The notes under the pieces: generated by a model
What the model was told of the DNA's origin: nothing
What the model saw: only the letters and a program-made list of their open reading frames with translations
Database searches by the model: none
Program-made: the position numbers and the translations under genes
Shown: positions 26,147-36,048 of the stretch, in pieces
Layout of the letters: the number at the start of each line of letters is the position of its first letter
Numbering within the stretch: position 1 is the stretch's first letter
NCBI RefSeq assembly: GCF_001424835.1
Contig: NZ_LMCQ01000003.1
Coordinates: forward strand, 222,467 to 286,466
DNA: 64,000 nucleotides
Reading direction: 5' to 3'
Source: Variovorax sp. Root318D1
GTDB lineage: Bacteria; Pseudomonadota; Gammaproteobacteria; Burkholderiales; Burkholderiaceae_C

Positions 26147-28492
26147 GTGACCACGGATCTTTCCACCAAGCCGCAGGCAGTGCCGTCCGATGAGGCCCGC
26201 ACGGTGTCCGTCAAGGCCCTGTGCGCCTTCGGTGCCAAGGCGGGCGACCTCGACCTGCGTTTCGTGCCCGCGCCCAGCGCGCTCGAGGGCATGGCCGGCC
26301 ACGCACTCGTGCAGGGCCGCCGCGGCGAGAGCTACCAAAGCGAAGTGGCGCTGGTCTCGCATTGCGGCGCGCTCAAGGTGCGCGGCCGCGCCGACGGGTA
26401 CGACCCGCGCGCCCCCCGGGTCGAAGAGATCAAAACCTTTCGCGGCGACTTCGACGCCATCCGGGGCAACCACCGCGCACTGCACTGGGCCCAGGCCCGC
26501 ACCTACGGCTGGATGCTGTGCGAGCTGCACGGCCATGACCACATCACCGTGGCGCTCGTGTACCTTGATCTCGGCACCGGCGAAGAGACCGTGCTGGAAG
26601 AGCAGCACACCCGGGCAGCGCTGCAGGCGCACTTCGAGCTCTTGTGCGAACGCTACAGCGACTGGGCACAGAGCGAAGCCGCGCACCATGCTGTGCTCGA
26701 CAGCGCGCTGGCCCGTCTGGAATTTCCGCATGGCACGTTCCGCGCCGGCCAGCGCGAACTGGCCGAGGCCGTGTACCGCGCCGCTGCGAATGAGCGCTGC
26801 CTGATGGCGCAGGCGCCCACCGGCATTGGCAAGACGCTGGCCACCATCTTTCCGCTGCTGAAGGCGCGCGCCGCACGGAAGATCGACAAGATCTTCTTTC
26901 TCACTGCCAAGACCTCGGGCCGCGCCGTGGCACTGGAAGCCTTTCGCGTGATGGGAGAAGGGTGCGCGCCGGTGCGCGTTCTCGAACTCACCGCGCGCGA
27001 GAAGGTCTGCGAGTACCCCGACCGCGCCTGTAATGGCGATTCGTGTCCGCTGGCCAAGGGCTTCTACGACCGCCTGCCCGCAGCGCGTGAAGACGCCGCG
27101 CGCGCAGCCCGGCTCGACCGGCAGGCGCTGCGGCAGATTGCATTGGCGCACACCGTATGCCCCTATTTCCTGACGCAGGAAATGGCGCACTGGTCCGATG
27201 TAATCGTCGGTGACTACAACTACTACTTCGACGGCAGCGCCTTTCTCTACGCCACCATGAAGGACTCCGACTGGCACGCGGCGGTGCTGGTCGACGAGGC
27301 GCACAACCTGTTGGAGCGCGCGCGCGGCATGTACACCGCCGAGCTCGACGGCCCGTCACTCGAAGAAGCCCACCGCGTGGCGCCCGCATCTGTGCGCGGC
27401 GCGCTCGGGCGGCTGTACCGGGAATGGGACACGGTGCAGCAATCGCAGACCGAGCCCTACGACACGGCGGACGAAATACCCGAACGCTTCACTCGCACGC
27501 TGCAGGCGGCCAACACGGCCATGGGCGAGTACTTTGCTGCCACGCCCGACGCGTTGCAGGGGCCGCTGCAGCGCTTCTTCTTCGATGCGTTGCAGTTCGC
27601 CCGGCTGGCCGATTCCTTCGATGACCATTCGGTGTTCGAGCGCACGCTGGGGCCCGCAATCGACCATCAGCAGCGCAGCCTCTCGATCCGCAACCTCGTG
27701 CCCGCGCCATTCCTCGAGCCGCGCTTTGCAGAGGCCGCGTCGGTCACCTGTTTTTCGGGCACCTTGTCGCCGTTCGTCTTTTACCGCGATGCGCTGGGGC
27801 TGCCACCGGAAACGCTGCTGCTCGACGTGGCCTCGCCATTCCAGAGCCGGCAGCTACGGGTCGAGGTGGCGATGAACGTATCGACCCGCTTCCGCGATCG
27901 CGCGGGCTCGCTTCGCAGCGTGGCCGAGATCATCGGTGCCCAGTTCGCGCGCCTGCCCGGCAACTACCTCGCGTTCTTCAGCAGCTTCGACTACCTGGAA
28001 AAGGCCTGCGCGGCCTTCCACGCCAGGCACCCCGGCGTGCCGGTGTGGACGCAGACGCGCGGTATGGCCGAAGCCGATCGCCACGGCTTTCTCGCGCGCT
28101 TCGAGGAGGGCGGCCGCGGCATCGGCTTTGCAGTGCTGGGCGGCGCATTCGGCGAAGGCATTGACCTGCCCGGCAGCCGGCTGATCGGCGCCTTCGTTGC
28201 CAGCCTGGGCCTGCCGCAGCACAACGCCCTGAACGAGATCACGCGCGAGCGCATGCAGGCGCGCTTTGGCAAGGGCTACGAATACACCTACCTCTACCCA
28301 GGGCTGCAAAAGGTGGTGCAGGCGGCCGGCCGCGTCATCCGCACCGAGCAGGACGAGGGCGTGCTGCACCTGCTGGACGACCGCTTTGCGCGCGCCGAAA
28401 TCCGCGAGTTGCTGCCGCCGTGGTGGGAGCTGCGCCTGGGCGGCCCGGCGCACGCGGGCAGGAAGGGAGAAGACGTCGATGCGGTCCGCTAG
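26147..28492 (+). CDS. PD-(D/E)XK nuclease-XPD/DinG-type Fe-S helicase
   Basis: A 781-residue protein counted from GTG 26147. The N-terminal 200 residues have a PD-(D/E)XK signature like RecB/Cas4 nucleases: Asp83 in GRADGYD, then Glu94 and Lys96 in VEEIKTF. The superfamily 2 helicase part shows Walker A APTGIGKT (223-230), four Cys for a 4Fe-4S cluster (288, 295, 300, 338), the DEAH box (383-386) and motif VI QAAGRVIRTEQ. It is predicted to unwind and cut damaged DNA. Start choice is open: GTG 26147 is nearly leaderless under the SOS promoter, while GTG 26204 has GAGG 8 bp before it. It overlaps the AlkB-like gene by 14 bp. Confidence 0.88.
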   Translation: MTTDLSTKPQAVPSDEARTVSVKALCAFGAKAGDLDLRFVPAPSALEGMAGHALVQGRRGESYQSEVALVSHCGALKVRGRADGYDPRAPRVEEIKTFRGDFDAIRGNHRALHWAQARTYGWMLCELHGHDHITVALVYLDLGTGEETVLEEQHTRAALQAHFELLCERYSDWAQSEAAHHAVLDSALARLEFPHGTFRAGQRELAEAVYRAAANERCLMAQAPTGIGKTLATIFPLLKARAARKIDKIFFLTAKTSGRAVALEAFRVMGEGCAPVRVLELTAREKVCEYPDRACNGDSCPLAKGFYDRLPAAREDAARAARLDRQALRQIALAHTVCPYFLTQEMAHWSDVIVGDYNYYFDGSAFLYATMKDSDWHAAVLVDEAHNLLERARGMYTAELDGPSLEEAHRVAPASVRGALGRLYREWDTVQQSQTEPYDTADEIPERFTRTLQAANTAMGEYFAATPDALQGPLQRFFFDALQFARLADSFDDHSVFERTLGPAIDHQQRSLSIRNLVPAPFLEPRFAEAASVTCFSGTLSPFVFYRDALGLPPETLLLDVASPFQSRQLRVEVAMNVSTRFRDRAGSLRSVAEIIGAQFARLPGNYLAFFSSFDYLEKACAAFHARHPGVPVWTQTRGMAEADRHGFLARFEEGGRGIGFAVLGGAFGEGIDLPGSRLIGAFVASLGLPQHNALNEITRERMQARFGKGYEYTYLYPGLQKVVQAAGRVIRTEQDEGVLHLLDDRFARAEIRELLPPWWELRLGGPAHAGRKGEDVDAVR

Positions 28493-29087
28493 CCACATCC
28501 AGTTGGCCGACGAACCCGACCTGTTCGGCGAGGCTCCGGTGGCCGCCATCGAAGGGCTTCGGTACGAGCGTGACTTTCTTACGCGCGCAGAAGAAGACGA
28601 ACTGCTGCGCATCGTGCAGGGCTTTGAACTTCGCGAGATGCGCTACAAGGAATACACCGCACGGCGCCGCGGCATCAGCTTTGGCGGCAGCTACGACTTC
28701 GAGAACCACCGCCTGCGCCCGGGCCCTCCGCTGCCCGAGCCGCTGCATCCGCTGCGCGCAAGGGTGGCCGCATGGATGGGCATGGCGCCCGAGGACTTCA
28801 CGCACATGCTGTTGTCCGAATACAGGCCGGGCACGCCTCTTGGCTGGCACCGAGACGTGCCCGATTTCGAAGACATCGTCGGCGTCTCGCTGCGCAGCAA
28901 CGCCGTGATGCAGCTGCGCCCCTATCCGCCGGCCAGCGCTTCCGCGCCTGCCAGCCTCCAACTGTTGATCGAGCCGCGCTCCATCTACATGCTGCGCGGC
29001 GAAGCTCGGTGGGCGTGGCAGCACAGCATCGCGCCGACCGAGGCGCTGCGCTACTCCATCACCATGCGCACGCGTCGGCGTGCGTGA
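28479..29087 (+). CDS. AlkB-like 2-oxoglutarate/Fe(II) dioxygenase
   Basis: A 202-residue enzyme of the AlkB (2OG-FeII oxygenase) family, which directly reverses alkyl lesions on nucleic-acid bases. Iron ligands are visible as His124-x-Asp126 in GWHRDVP and His182 in WQHSI; the 2-oxoglutarate-binding arginines are in RYSITMRTRR (191 and 197). LSEYRPGTPLGWH is the typical strand before the first ligand. It overlaps the helicase gene by 14 bp and should be co-induced from the LexA box. It converges with, and overlaps by 37 bp, the UdgX-like gene. Its closer relatives are the short bacterial AlkB-like (ALKBH-type) proteins rather than E. coli AlkB. Confidence 0.92.
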   Translation: MRSASHIQLADEPDLFGEAPVAAIEGLRYERDFLTRAEEDELLRIVQGFELREMRYKEYTARRRGISFGGSYDFENHRLRPGPPLPEPLHPLRARVAAWMGMAPEDFTHMLLSEYRPGTPLGWHRDVPDFEDIVGVSLRSNAVMQLRPYPPASASAPASLQLLIEPRSIYMLRGEARWAWQHSIAPTEALRYSITMRTRRRA

Positions 29088-29749
29088 CCTGCTGCGGGTG
29101 TGGCGGGAGGCCGCTTTGCGGCCGGCTGCTTTACCGAGGCTTTCTTCATCAGGCTCGACGCGACCGAGAGATCCTTGAGCCAGGCTTTCCACGCCACCTC
29201 CCGCTGCGCTGGATCGCCACGCAGCAGGGCGGAGGGGTGCAGCGTGACCAGCACGCGGCGGCCGGTCGCCTCGTCTTCGATCCACCGGCCGCGCTCCTTC
29301 ATCACTGCGACCGGTCGGCCGAGCAGCGAGCGCGCGGCCGTGGCGCCCAATGCGACGTAGCCGCGCGGCTGCACGAGCTCCATTTCGCTTTCGAGCCAGT
29401 GGTGGCAGGCTTCGGCCTCGCGCTGGGCGGGGGTTTTGTGAACGCGGCGCTTGCCGCGCAGTTCATACTTGAAATGCTTCACCGCATTGGTCACGTAGAG
29501 CTTTTCGCGTGACCAGCCGAGCTTGGCCACGGCGCGGTCGAACAGCTTGCCCGCAGGGCCGACGAAAGGGCGGCCCGCCAAGTCTTCTTTGTCACCCGGC
29601 TGCTCTCCCACCACCATCAGCACCGCGCCCACCGGCCCCTCCCCAAAGACCGACTGCGTGGCATACGCGCCCAAGGGGCACTCCCGGCACGCGTCGGTGG
29701 CCACGCTCAAGGCTTTCAGCGCGGCTGTGGCTTCGTTGCGATGGGACAC
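29051..29749 (-). CDS. udgX: UdgX-type uracil-DNA glycosylase
   Basis: A 232-residue family-4-related uracil-DNA glycosylase. Cys21 and Cys24 (CRECPLG) and Cys115 suggest the iron-sulphur site. Motif A is GEQPGDKED (48-56), and the UdgX-specific loop is KRRVH (100-104). In Mycobacterium smegmatis UdgX the His of the equivalent KRRIH loop forms an irreversible covalent bond with the uracil site; His104 is the counterpart here. Motif B appears as LHPSALLR. The C-terminal 40 residues are Lys/Ala/Pro-rich. It converges with the AlkB-like gene, forming a compact repair locus. Confidence 0.9.
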   Translation of the reverse strand: MSHRNEATAALKALSVATDACRECPLGAYATQSVFGEGPVGAVLMVVGEQPGDKEDLAGRPFVGPAGKLFDRAVAKLGWSREKLYVTNAVKHFKYELRGKRRVHKTPAQREAEACHHWLESEMELVQPRGYVALGATAARSLLGRPVAVMKERGRWIEDEATGRRVLVTLHPSALLRGDPAQREVAWKAWLKDLSVASSLMKKASVKQPAAKRPPATPAAGHARRRVRMVME

Positions 29750-29792
29750 GGTGCCGCAACGGTGTGCCGTTGGGGTTCAGGCGCCTCCGGGC

Positions 29793-29993
29793 TCAGTGAT
29801 TGGGATTGCCTTTGGCGCCACCGCGCCGGGCCTGGTTTTGGTTGCTGCTGCCGAGATGGTCCTCCCGGTCGTTGCGGCTCTCGATGGTCCGGCGGGGCTC
29901 GTTGCGGGGTGTCGGGCTCTGGTGGCCGGCCTTGTTGTGCTGGGGAGGCAACGAACCGCGCTCGTCGGGCGTGTTGGGGTTCGTCTTGGACAT
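29793..29993 (-). CDS. Small hydrophilic protein of unknown function
   Basis: A 66-residue, highly polar protein (MSKTNPNTPDERGSLPPQHN... ending GGAKGNPNH), rich in Asn, Arg, Pro and Gln with no hydrophobic core, so probably disordered. A strong ribosome site, AAGGAG, lies 7 bp before the ATG on the minus strand, which supports real translation. It sits alone between the UdgX gene and the biotin operon. It resembles the small stress-type hydrophilic proteins common in Burkholderiales, but no family was assigned. Confidence 0.6.
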   Translation of the reverse strand: MSKTNPNTPDERGSLPPQHNKAGHQSPTPRNEPRRTIESRNDREDHLGSSNQNQARRGGAKGNPNH

Positions 29994-30421
29994 GGGCTGC
30001 TCCTTCAAGAATGGATGGACATTCAGTTGTCCCCGCCGTGAACAGCCGCCGGTGTCGGAATTGGCCCACGGGGGGCGTCGTCCAAGCCTCATCCTTGGGC
30101 TGGGACGGAGAGTGAAAAGGAGGCAGTGGTGGCGATAGTTCAGATCGGACACCAGGGCGTCCGATTGCAAAAAAACCGGGGCGTATCGGGCATGAACCCG
30201 ACATTCCTTCACTATCTTTGTCGTCCATAGGACAACTTGCGATGTCCCTCGAGCGCGGCCCCGGTATGCTAGGCGGCCCTGTTGCGCGATGTGGATTCGA
30301 ACGCGCAGTGTTCGCCGGCCAACGTCGTCCAAATGCGAGAGTTTCCACGCACGGGCGCGCCGTTTGCCGGGGCGGATTTGCGTCGATACGATCCCGCGCC
30401 TTGCCCCAAAGGAATGCGCGG
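29994..30421. other. Intergenic region upstream of bioA with stacked inverted repeats
   Basis: This 428-bp region holds no convincing gene. It contains inverted repeats at 30144-30165 (ATCGGAC/GTCCGAT, 8-base loop), 30186-30201 (TCGGG/CCCGA) and 30218-30235 (TTGTC/GACAA). TATGCT at 30267-30272 could be a -10 for bioA. A palindromic TTATCTATAA-type BioR site was looked for and not seen. Confidence 0.4.
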
Positions 30422-31825
30422 ATGCCGCCAACGATTGCTTTTCCCTCGACGCCCGCACCGTCGAAAAACGCCGCCTGGCAGCAGCGCAGCCGGCGCCATG
30501 TCTGGCATCCGTGCACGCAGAGCATCCGTCTGGAAGCGGTGCCGCCATTGCCGATCGCGCGGGGCGAGGGCGTCTGGCTGTTCGACCACGACGGACGCCG
30601 CTATCTCGACGCGACGAGTTCGTGGTGGGTCAATCTCTTCGGCCATGCGCATCCGGCCATCAACGCGGCGTTGAAGGACCAGCTCGACAAACTCTCGCAC
30701 GTGATGCTCGCCGGCTGCACGCATGCACCAGCCGTCGAGCTGGCTGAGCGGCTTGCCGCGCTGACCGGCCACGCGCTGGGTCATTGCTTCTATGCCTCCG
30801 ATGGCGCCTCGGCCGTGGAGATCGCGCTGAAGATGAGCTTTCATGCGTGGCGCAATGCGGGGCGCAGCGGCAAGCAGAACTTCGTCGCGGTGCGGCGCGG
30901 CTACCACGGCGAAACACTCGGCGCGCTGCATGTGACCGACGTGCCGGTGTTCCGCGACGCCTATGCGCCGTTGCTCGCGAATGCCCACCTTGTTGCCTCG
31001 CCCGATGCACGGACCGCGCGGCCGGGCGAGCACGCAGCCGACGTTGCGCGGCGCGCCGCCGCAGAACTCGAAGCGCTGCTGGCCGAACGGCATGCATCGA
31101 TCGCCGCCGTCATCGTCGAACCGCTGGTGCAATGCGCCACCGGTATGGCGATGCACGACCCCGAGTACCTGCGCCTCGTGCGCGCGCTGTGCGATCGCTA
31201 CGAGGTGCACCTCATCGCCGATGAGATCGCGGTGGGCTGCGGGCGCACCGGCACTTTCTTCGCGTGCGAGCAGGCCGGCATCTGGCCCGACTTTCTTTGC
31301 CTCTCCAAGGGCATCAGCGGCGGCTACCTGCCGCTTGCGCTGGTGATGACGCGCGATGCGATCTACGAAGGCTTCGTCGACGACGACGTGGCGCGCAGCT
31401 TCCTGCATTCCCATTCCTACACCGGCAACGCGCTGGCCTGCCGCGCGGCGATTGCGACGCTCGACCTGTTCGAGCAAGAGGACGCGCTGCGGCGCAATTG
31501 CGCTCGTGGCGAACGGTTGATCGGCAAGCTGCGCGAGGGACTGCGCGGCATGCCGGTCGCTCACCTTCGCCAGTGCGGAATGATCGCGGCCTTCGACGTG
31601 CGCGAGCCCGGTGCGCGGTTTGCTGAGCGCTTTCACCTGGCCGCACGCGCGAACGGGCTGCTGATGCGTCCGATCGGTGCGACGGTCTACCTCATGCCGC
31701 CCTATGTGATTGGCGACGATGAGATCGACCTGCTGGTCGACGCCACGCTGGCCACGCTGCAAGCGGTGGCCGCGCCCAGCCACGCAGACCACGCAGAAGG
31801 AGGCCGCGATGCCGCGCTTGCTTGA
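30422..31825 (+). CDS. bioA: Adenosylmethionine-8-amino-7-oxononanoate aminotransferase
   Basis: A 467-residue PLP enzyme that makes 7,8-diaminopelargonate from KAPA using SAM as amino donor in biotin synthesis. Class III aminotransferase features: HVWHPCTQ near the N-terminus (a BioA hallmark), [13 protein letters not shown], the [18 protein letters not shown]-phosphate contact, [13 protein letters not shown] and the Schiff-base Lys in CLSKGISGG. The start at 30422 gives the usual length; longer in-frame extensions upstream lack similarity. It overlaps bioF by 17 bp. Confidence 0.95.
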   Translation: MPPTIAFPSTPAPSKNAAWQQRSRRHVWHPCTQSIRLEAVPPLPIARGEGVWLFDHDGRRYLDATSSWWVNLFGHAHPAINAALKDQLDKLSHVMLAGCTHAPAVELAERLAALTGHALGHCFYASDGASAVEIALKMSFHAWRNAGRSGKQNFVAVRRGYHGETLGALHVTDVPVFRDAYAPLLANAHLVASPDARTARPGEHAADVARRAAAELEALLAERHASIAAVIVEPLVQCATGMAMHDPEYLRLVRALCDRYEVHLIADEIAVGCGRTGTFFACEQAGIWPDFLCLSKGISGGYLPLALVMTRDAIYEGFVDDDVARSFLHSHSYTGNALACRAAIATLDLFEQEDALRRNCARGERLIGKLREGLRGMPVAHLRQCGMIAAFDVREPGARFAERFHLAARANGLLMRPIGATVYLMPPYVIGDDEIDLLVDATLATLQAVAAPSHADHAEGGRDAALA

Positions 31826-33041
31826 ACTCTTGCAGGACGAGATCATGGCTCTCGACGCCAAGTCGCTGCGCCGCCGCCGGCAGATCGCCGAAACGGCCTG
31901 CGCGCCTGAGCAGTCCCTGACGCTGGCCGGCGCGAGCGCGCAGCGCACCATGCTGGGCTTCAGCAGCAACGACTACCTCGGCCTTGCCGCGCATCCGGCG
32001 CTGGCGGCCGCGCTGGCCGAAGGCGCGGCACGCTATGGCACGGGCAGCGGCGGCTCGCACCTGATCCTCGGCCACTCGCGCGCACACGCCGAACTCGAGG
32101 AGCGGTTGGCCGACTGGATGGCGCCGCACATCCCGGAGGCGCAAAGCTTGTTCTTCTGCACCGGCTACATGGCCAACCTCGCGGTGCTGTCGGCGCTGGG
32201 CGGCGCCGAAGCGGTGATCTTTTCCGAGTCGCTCAACCATGCGTCGCTGATCGACGGTGCGCGGCTGGCCAAGGCGCGCGTCGAGCGCTATCCGCATTGC
32301 GACGTGGCCGCGCTCGATGCGCAGATCGGCGCCTGCGATGCGCCGGTCAAGCTGATCGTGAGCGATGCGGTCTTCAGCATGGACGGCAACATCGCGCCCG
32401 TGGCCGAGCTGCTCGCACTCGCCGAGCGGCATGACGCCTGGCTGGTGCTGGACGATGCGCACGGCTTCGGCGTGCTGGGCGCCACGGGCCGGGGCGTGCT
32501 GCAGGCCATGGGCCTGCGATCGGAGCGGCTGGTGCTCATCGGCACACTCGGCAAGGCGGCCGGGGTGTCGGGCGCCTTCGTGGCGGCGCACCGCACCGTC
32601 ATCGACTACCTCGTGCAGCGGGCGCGGCCCTACATCTTCACGACCGCCGCGCCGCCGGCCCTCGCGCATGCGCTGCTCGCGAGCCTCACGCTGATCGAAG
32701 GCGAAGAAGGCAAGCAACGCCGCGCCGATTTGCGGGCCCGCATCGGGCAGCTGCGCAGGGGCCTCGAGGCGCTCCTGCCGCCGGACGGCAGCGCCTGGCT
32801 GCCGGATTCGCCCACCGCGATCCAGCCGCTGATCGTCGGCGACAACGCGCGCGCGATGGAGACAATGGCGCAGCTCGATGCCCGCGGGCTGCGAGTGGGT
32901 GCGATCCGCCCACCGACCGTGCCCGTCGGCACCGCGCGGCTGCGGATCACGCTGTCGGCCAGCCACAGCGAGGCCGACGTGGCACGGCTGCTCGACGCCT
33001 TGGGCGATGCGCTGGAAGCGCCCTGGAAGAAGGCCGCATGA
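31809..33041 (+). CDS. bioF: 8-amino-7-oxononanoate synthase
   Basis: A 410-residue alpha-oxoamine synthase that condenses pimeloyl-ACP/CoA with L-alanine to form KAPA, the step before BioA. Motifs: [59 protein letters not shown] and the PLP Lys in [11 protein letters not shown]. The product feeds the neighbouring BioA, and its start inside the end of bioA plus the 4-bp overlap with bioD make one operon. Confidence 0.96.
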   Translation: MPRLLELLQDEIMALDAKSLRRRRQIAETACAPEQSLTLAGASAQRTMLGFSSNDYLGLAAHPALAAALAEGAARYGTGSGGSHLILGHSRAHAELEERLADWMAPHIPEAQSLFFCTGYMANLAVLSALGGAEAVIFSESLNHASLIDGARLAKARVERYPHCDVAALDAQIGACDAPVKLIVSDAVFSMDGNIAPVAELLALAERHDAWLVLDDAHGFGVLGATGRGVLQAMGLRSERLVLIGTLGKAAGVSGAFVAAHRTVIDYLVQRARPYIFTTAAPPALAHALLASLTLIEGEEGKQRRADLRARIGQLRRGLEALLPPDGSAWLPDSPTAIQPLIVGDNARAMETMAQLDARGLRVGAIRPPTVPVGTARLRITLSASHSEADVARLLDALGDALEAPWKKAA

Positions 33042-33781
33042 GCGCCAACGATGCACCAATGACGCACCGCCGCTGGTTCGTCACGGGCACCGACACGGGT
33101 GTCGGCAAGACGCTGGCCAGCAGTGCGATGCTGAGCCTGCTGGCCGCTTCGGGCCTGCGGGCGGTCGGCATGAAGCCGGTGGCCGCTGGCCTGAACTTCA
33201 TCGACGGTGACTGGCGCAATGAAGACGTGGAGCATTTGCGCGAGGCCGGCAATGTCGACGTTCCGTTGGCCTTGCGCTGCCCGTATCTGCTGCGCGCGCC
33301 GATGTCCCCGCACCTGGCGGCGCGGGAGGAGGGCGTGCGCATCGAGTTGCCGCCGCTGCTGTCGGCCTTTGCATCTTTGTCGCAGCGCGCCGACGCGGTG
33401 GTGGTCGAAGGCGTGGGCGGGTTCTGCGTGCCGTTCGGCGACGACCTCGACAGCGCCGACCTGGCCGTGGCGCTGGGCCTGCCGGTGATCCTCGTGGTCG
33501 GGCTGCGGCTCGGCTGCCTGAATCACGCGCTGCTCACGGCGGAAGCCATCCGGGCGCGCGGCCTCGTGCTGGCGGGGTGGATCGCGAGCGTCATCGAGCC
33601 GGGAATGCTGGCACCCGAGGCCAACCTGCAAACCCTGCGCGGCCGGCTCGGTGCGCCCTTGCTGGGCATCGTGCCGCACCTTGCCGAGCCCTCTGCGGCA
33701 AGCGCGGCGGCGCATCTCGATCTGCGTGCATTGCGCGCCACCGCGGCGCACGCCGCACGACGGTCAGCCGCGTTGGCCTGA
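33038..33781 (+). CDS. bioD: Dethiobiotin synthetase
   Basis: A 247-residue P-loop ATPase that carboxylates diaminopelargonate to dethiobiotin. The P-loop is [13 protein letters not shown] (about residues 20-32), followed by GMKPVAAGL with the conserved Lys, and [12 protein letters not shown]. It overlaps bioF by ATGA. bioB, the last step, is not in this window directly downstream; the operon ends here, converging on an aldo/keto reductase gene with an 18-bp overlap of coding ends. Confidence 0.95.
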   Translation: MSANDAPMTHRRWFVTGTDTGVGKTLASSAMLSLLAASGLRAVGMKPVAAGLNFIDGDWRNEDVEHLREAGNVDVPLALRCPYLLRAPMSPHLAAREEGVRIELPPLLSAFASLSQRADAVVVEGVGGFCVPFGDDLDSADLAVALGLPVILVVGLRLGCLNHALLTAEAIRARGLVLAGWIASVIEPGMLAPEANLQTLRGRLGAPLLGIVPHLAEPSAASAAAHLDLRALRATAAHAARRSAALA

Positions 33782-34813
33782 TTCGACGAGGCGCTTGGCC
33801 CGTGCGCCGCCCTGGCGCTCGAGCATCCAGCCGGGGTACTCGGAGGGCAGCGCGCTCACCTTGTCGAGCGCGGCCAGCTCGCCCGCATCGAGCCGGATGG
33901 CCGTGGCCGCGATGTTGTCGTCCAGCTGCTCGACGCGCTTGGCGCCGACGATCACGCTGGTCACCACATGCTGGTGCAGCAACCACGCCAGCGCGATCTG
34001 GGCCACCGACACCTTGCGCGCCTCGGCCAGCTGGCGCATCACGTCGATGCAGTCGTAGGCGCGCTCGACATTGACGGGCGGAAAGTCGAAGGTGGTGCGG
34101 CGGCTGCCTTTCTCGGCTTCAGTGTCTCGTCCGTATTTGCCGCTCAGGAGACCGCCCGCCAGCGGACTCCAGACCATCAGCCCGACGTTCTCGCTCTGCA
34201 GCATCGGCGCCAGTTCGCGCTCCAGGTCGCGGCCCGCGATGGTGTAGTAGGCCTGCAGCGATTCGAAGCGCGCGAGCCCTTGCCGCTCGGCAATGCCCAG
34301 CGCCTTCATGATCTGCCAGGCGGCCCAGTTCGAAACACCCACATAGCGCACGTGGCCCTGCCGCACCAGGTTGTCCAGCGCGCGCACGGTTTCCTCGATG
34401 GGTGTGACCGGGTCGAAGCCGTGGATCTGGTACAGGTCGATGTGGTCGAGCTGCAGGCGCTTCAGGCTGGCCTTCACTCCTTCCATGATGTGATAGCGCG
34501 AGGCGCCGGCCGAATTGGGGCTCTTGCCGGTTTCGCCCAGCACCTTGGTGGCGACCACCACGTTTTCGCGCGGCACCTTGAGGTTCTTCAGCGCCTGGCC
34601 GGTGATGGTTTCCGAAAGGCCTTCGGAATACACGTCGGCGGTGTCGATGAAGTTGATGCCGGCGTCCAGCGCACGGCCCACCAGGCCTTCCGCCTCGGAC
34701 TGCTGGAGGTTGCCGATGTGGCCCCATATGCCGCTCGCGCCGCCGAAGGTCATGGTGCCGAGGCAGAGCTCGGAAACGAACAGGCCGGTGCGGCCGAATT
34801 TGCGGTATTGCAT
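33764..34813 (-). CDS. Aldo/keto reductase
   Basis: A 349-residue NADPH-dependent oxidoreductase of the AKR superfamily (YajO/Tas-like group). The catalytic tetrad is visible: Asp in [11 protein letters not shown] with its Tyr, Lys in VVATKVLG, and His in LYQIHGFDP. The C-terminal [17 protein letters not shown] binds the cofactor. AAAGGA lies upstream of the ATG at 34813. It diverges from an AraC-type regulator gene; that regulator is the likely controller, probably responding to an aldehyde or electrophile, though the substrate is unknown. Confidence 0.93.
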   Translation of the reverse strand: MQYRKFGRTGLFVSELCLGTMTFGGASGIWGHIGNLQQSEAEGLVGRALDAGINFIDTADVYSEGLSETITGQALKNLKVPRENVVVATKVLGETGKSPNSAGASRYHIMEGVKASLKRLQLDHIDLYQIHGFDPVTPIEETVRALDNLVRQGHVRYVGVSNWAAWQIMKALGIAERQGLARFESLQAYYTIAGRDLERELAPMLQSENVGLMVWSPLAGGLLSGKYGRDTEAEKGSRRTTFDFPPVNVERAYDCIDVMRQLAEARKVSVAQIALAWLLHQHVVTSVIVGAKRVEQLDDNIAATAIRLDAGELAALDKVSALPSEYPGWMLERQGGARAKRLVESGQRG

Positions 34814-35035
34814 CGCACATTCCTTTGCTGGATGGTGAAGGTTCCCCGGAGGGCCTGGCAAAAGTATCCGGCCGGCGGCGGCCGGGCGGCCAGCGCGTTC
34901 CTGCAAAGTCTTTGCCTATTTCTCCAGACCTCCGTCCTGGCCCGTGCAGATTCGCGGATGCGGCGCTAAGCTTTGAACCACCCGATCCTCCGCGCCGCCG
35001 CGGCGCCGTGAATCAACCCAGACAAAGCCCTGAAC

Positions 35036-36028
35036 ATGTCCGACGAAACACCCGAAATCGCTGCCGCCATTGCCCAGCCGATGCCGCTGGACCCGCAACT
35101 CGACGAAGCCAGGAAGGAACTGGTCGCGCTGATCAACCGCATCACGCGCGGCCAGGACGGCACAGTGGAAACGCCGGTGGCCGGGCTGCAGGTGTTCTGC
35201 ATCAGCAAGCCAGACGGTCCCAAGCATGCCTTCGCAACCCCGGCGCTCGGGCTGATCGCGCAGGGTTCCAAGCGGATCATCGTGGGCGACGACATCTATG
35301 TGTACGACCCGATGCACTACCTGGTGACCTCGGTCGACCTGCCCGTGTGCGGCCAGGTGCGCCTGACGAGCGACAACGAACCCTATCTGGGTGTGCGGCT
35401 GGAGCTTGCGATCGACGACATCGGTGAACTCATCGGCGACGAGAAGCTGCCCGCGAAGGCCAACGCGCCCGCGTCGCGCGGCATGTACGTCAACCGCATC
35501 GCCATGCCGGTGCTGGAGCCGGTGCTGCGGCTGCTGCGGCTGGCCGAAACGCCGGAAGACGTACCGATCATGGCGCCGCTCATCAAGCGCGAGATCATGT
35601 ACCGCCTGCTGGTGAACGGGGAGGGCGCGCGGCTGCGGCAGATCGCGCTGCAGGACAGCCACACCCAGCGCGTGGCCAAGGCCATCAGCGCGCTGCGCGT
35701 CAACTATGCGCAGTCGCTTCGTATCGAGGACATGGCGCGCGCGGTGCACATGAGCGTGTCGTCGTTCCACCATCACTTCAAGGCCGTGACCGCCATGAGC
35801 CCGCTGCAATACCAGAAGCAGCTTCGGCTGCAGGAGGCGCGCCGCCAGATGCTGATGGCGGGTGTGGACGTGGCGAGCGCCGCACACAGCGTGGGCTACG
35901 AAAGCCCGTCGCAGTTCGCCCGCGAATACAGCCGCATGTTCGGCGCACCGCCGCTGCGCGACAAGCGGCGCTGGCTGAGCGAAGCGCAGAACGACGCGCT
36001 CGGCGACGCCTCGGTACAGGCCGCCTGA
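35036..36028 (+). CDS. AraC-family transcriptional regulator
   Basis: A 330-residue regulator. The N-terminal half (about 40-200) has the AraC-type ligand-binding fold of the PF06719 group (LIAQGSKRIIVGDDIYVYDP, then LVTSVDLPVCGQV). The C-terminal half has two helix-turn-helix motifs (RIEDMARAVHMSVSSFHHHF and DVASAAHSVGYESPSQFARE). This subfamily often sits divergent from an oxidoreductase it activates, which is the arrangement here. The 222-bp gap between the two start codons should hold its operator; I could not single one out. Confidence 0.92.
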   Translation: MSDETPEIAAAIAQPMPLDPQLDEARKELVALINRITRGQDGTVETPVAGLQVFCISKPDGPKHAFATPALGLIAQGSKRIIVGDDIYVYDPMHYLVTSVDLPVCGQVRLTSDNEPYLGVRLELAIDDIGELIGDEKLPAKANAPASRGMYVNRIAMPVLEPVLRLLRLAETPEDVPIMAPLIKREIMYRLLVNGEGARLRQIALQDSHTQRVAKAISALRVNYAQSLRIEDMARAVHMSVSSFHHHFKAVTAMSPLQYQKQLRLQEARRQMLMAGVDVASAAHSVGYESPSQFAREYSRMFGAPPLRDKRRWLSEAQNDALGDASVQAA

Positions 36029-36048
36029 GGAAAAGCCTTTGCTGCGGC

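Noticed and set aside
26000..27304. Long minus-strand frame opposite the helicase gene
   Set aside because: It is antisense to conserved helicase motifs, has no domain, and would run across the SOS promoter.
30269..31969. 566-codon minus-strand frame opposite bioA
   Set aside because: A shadow of the GC-rich bioA coding strand; no domain, and bioA is certain.
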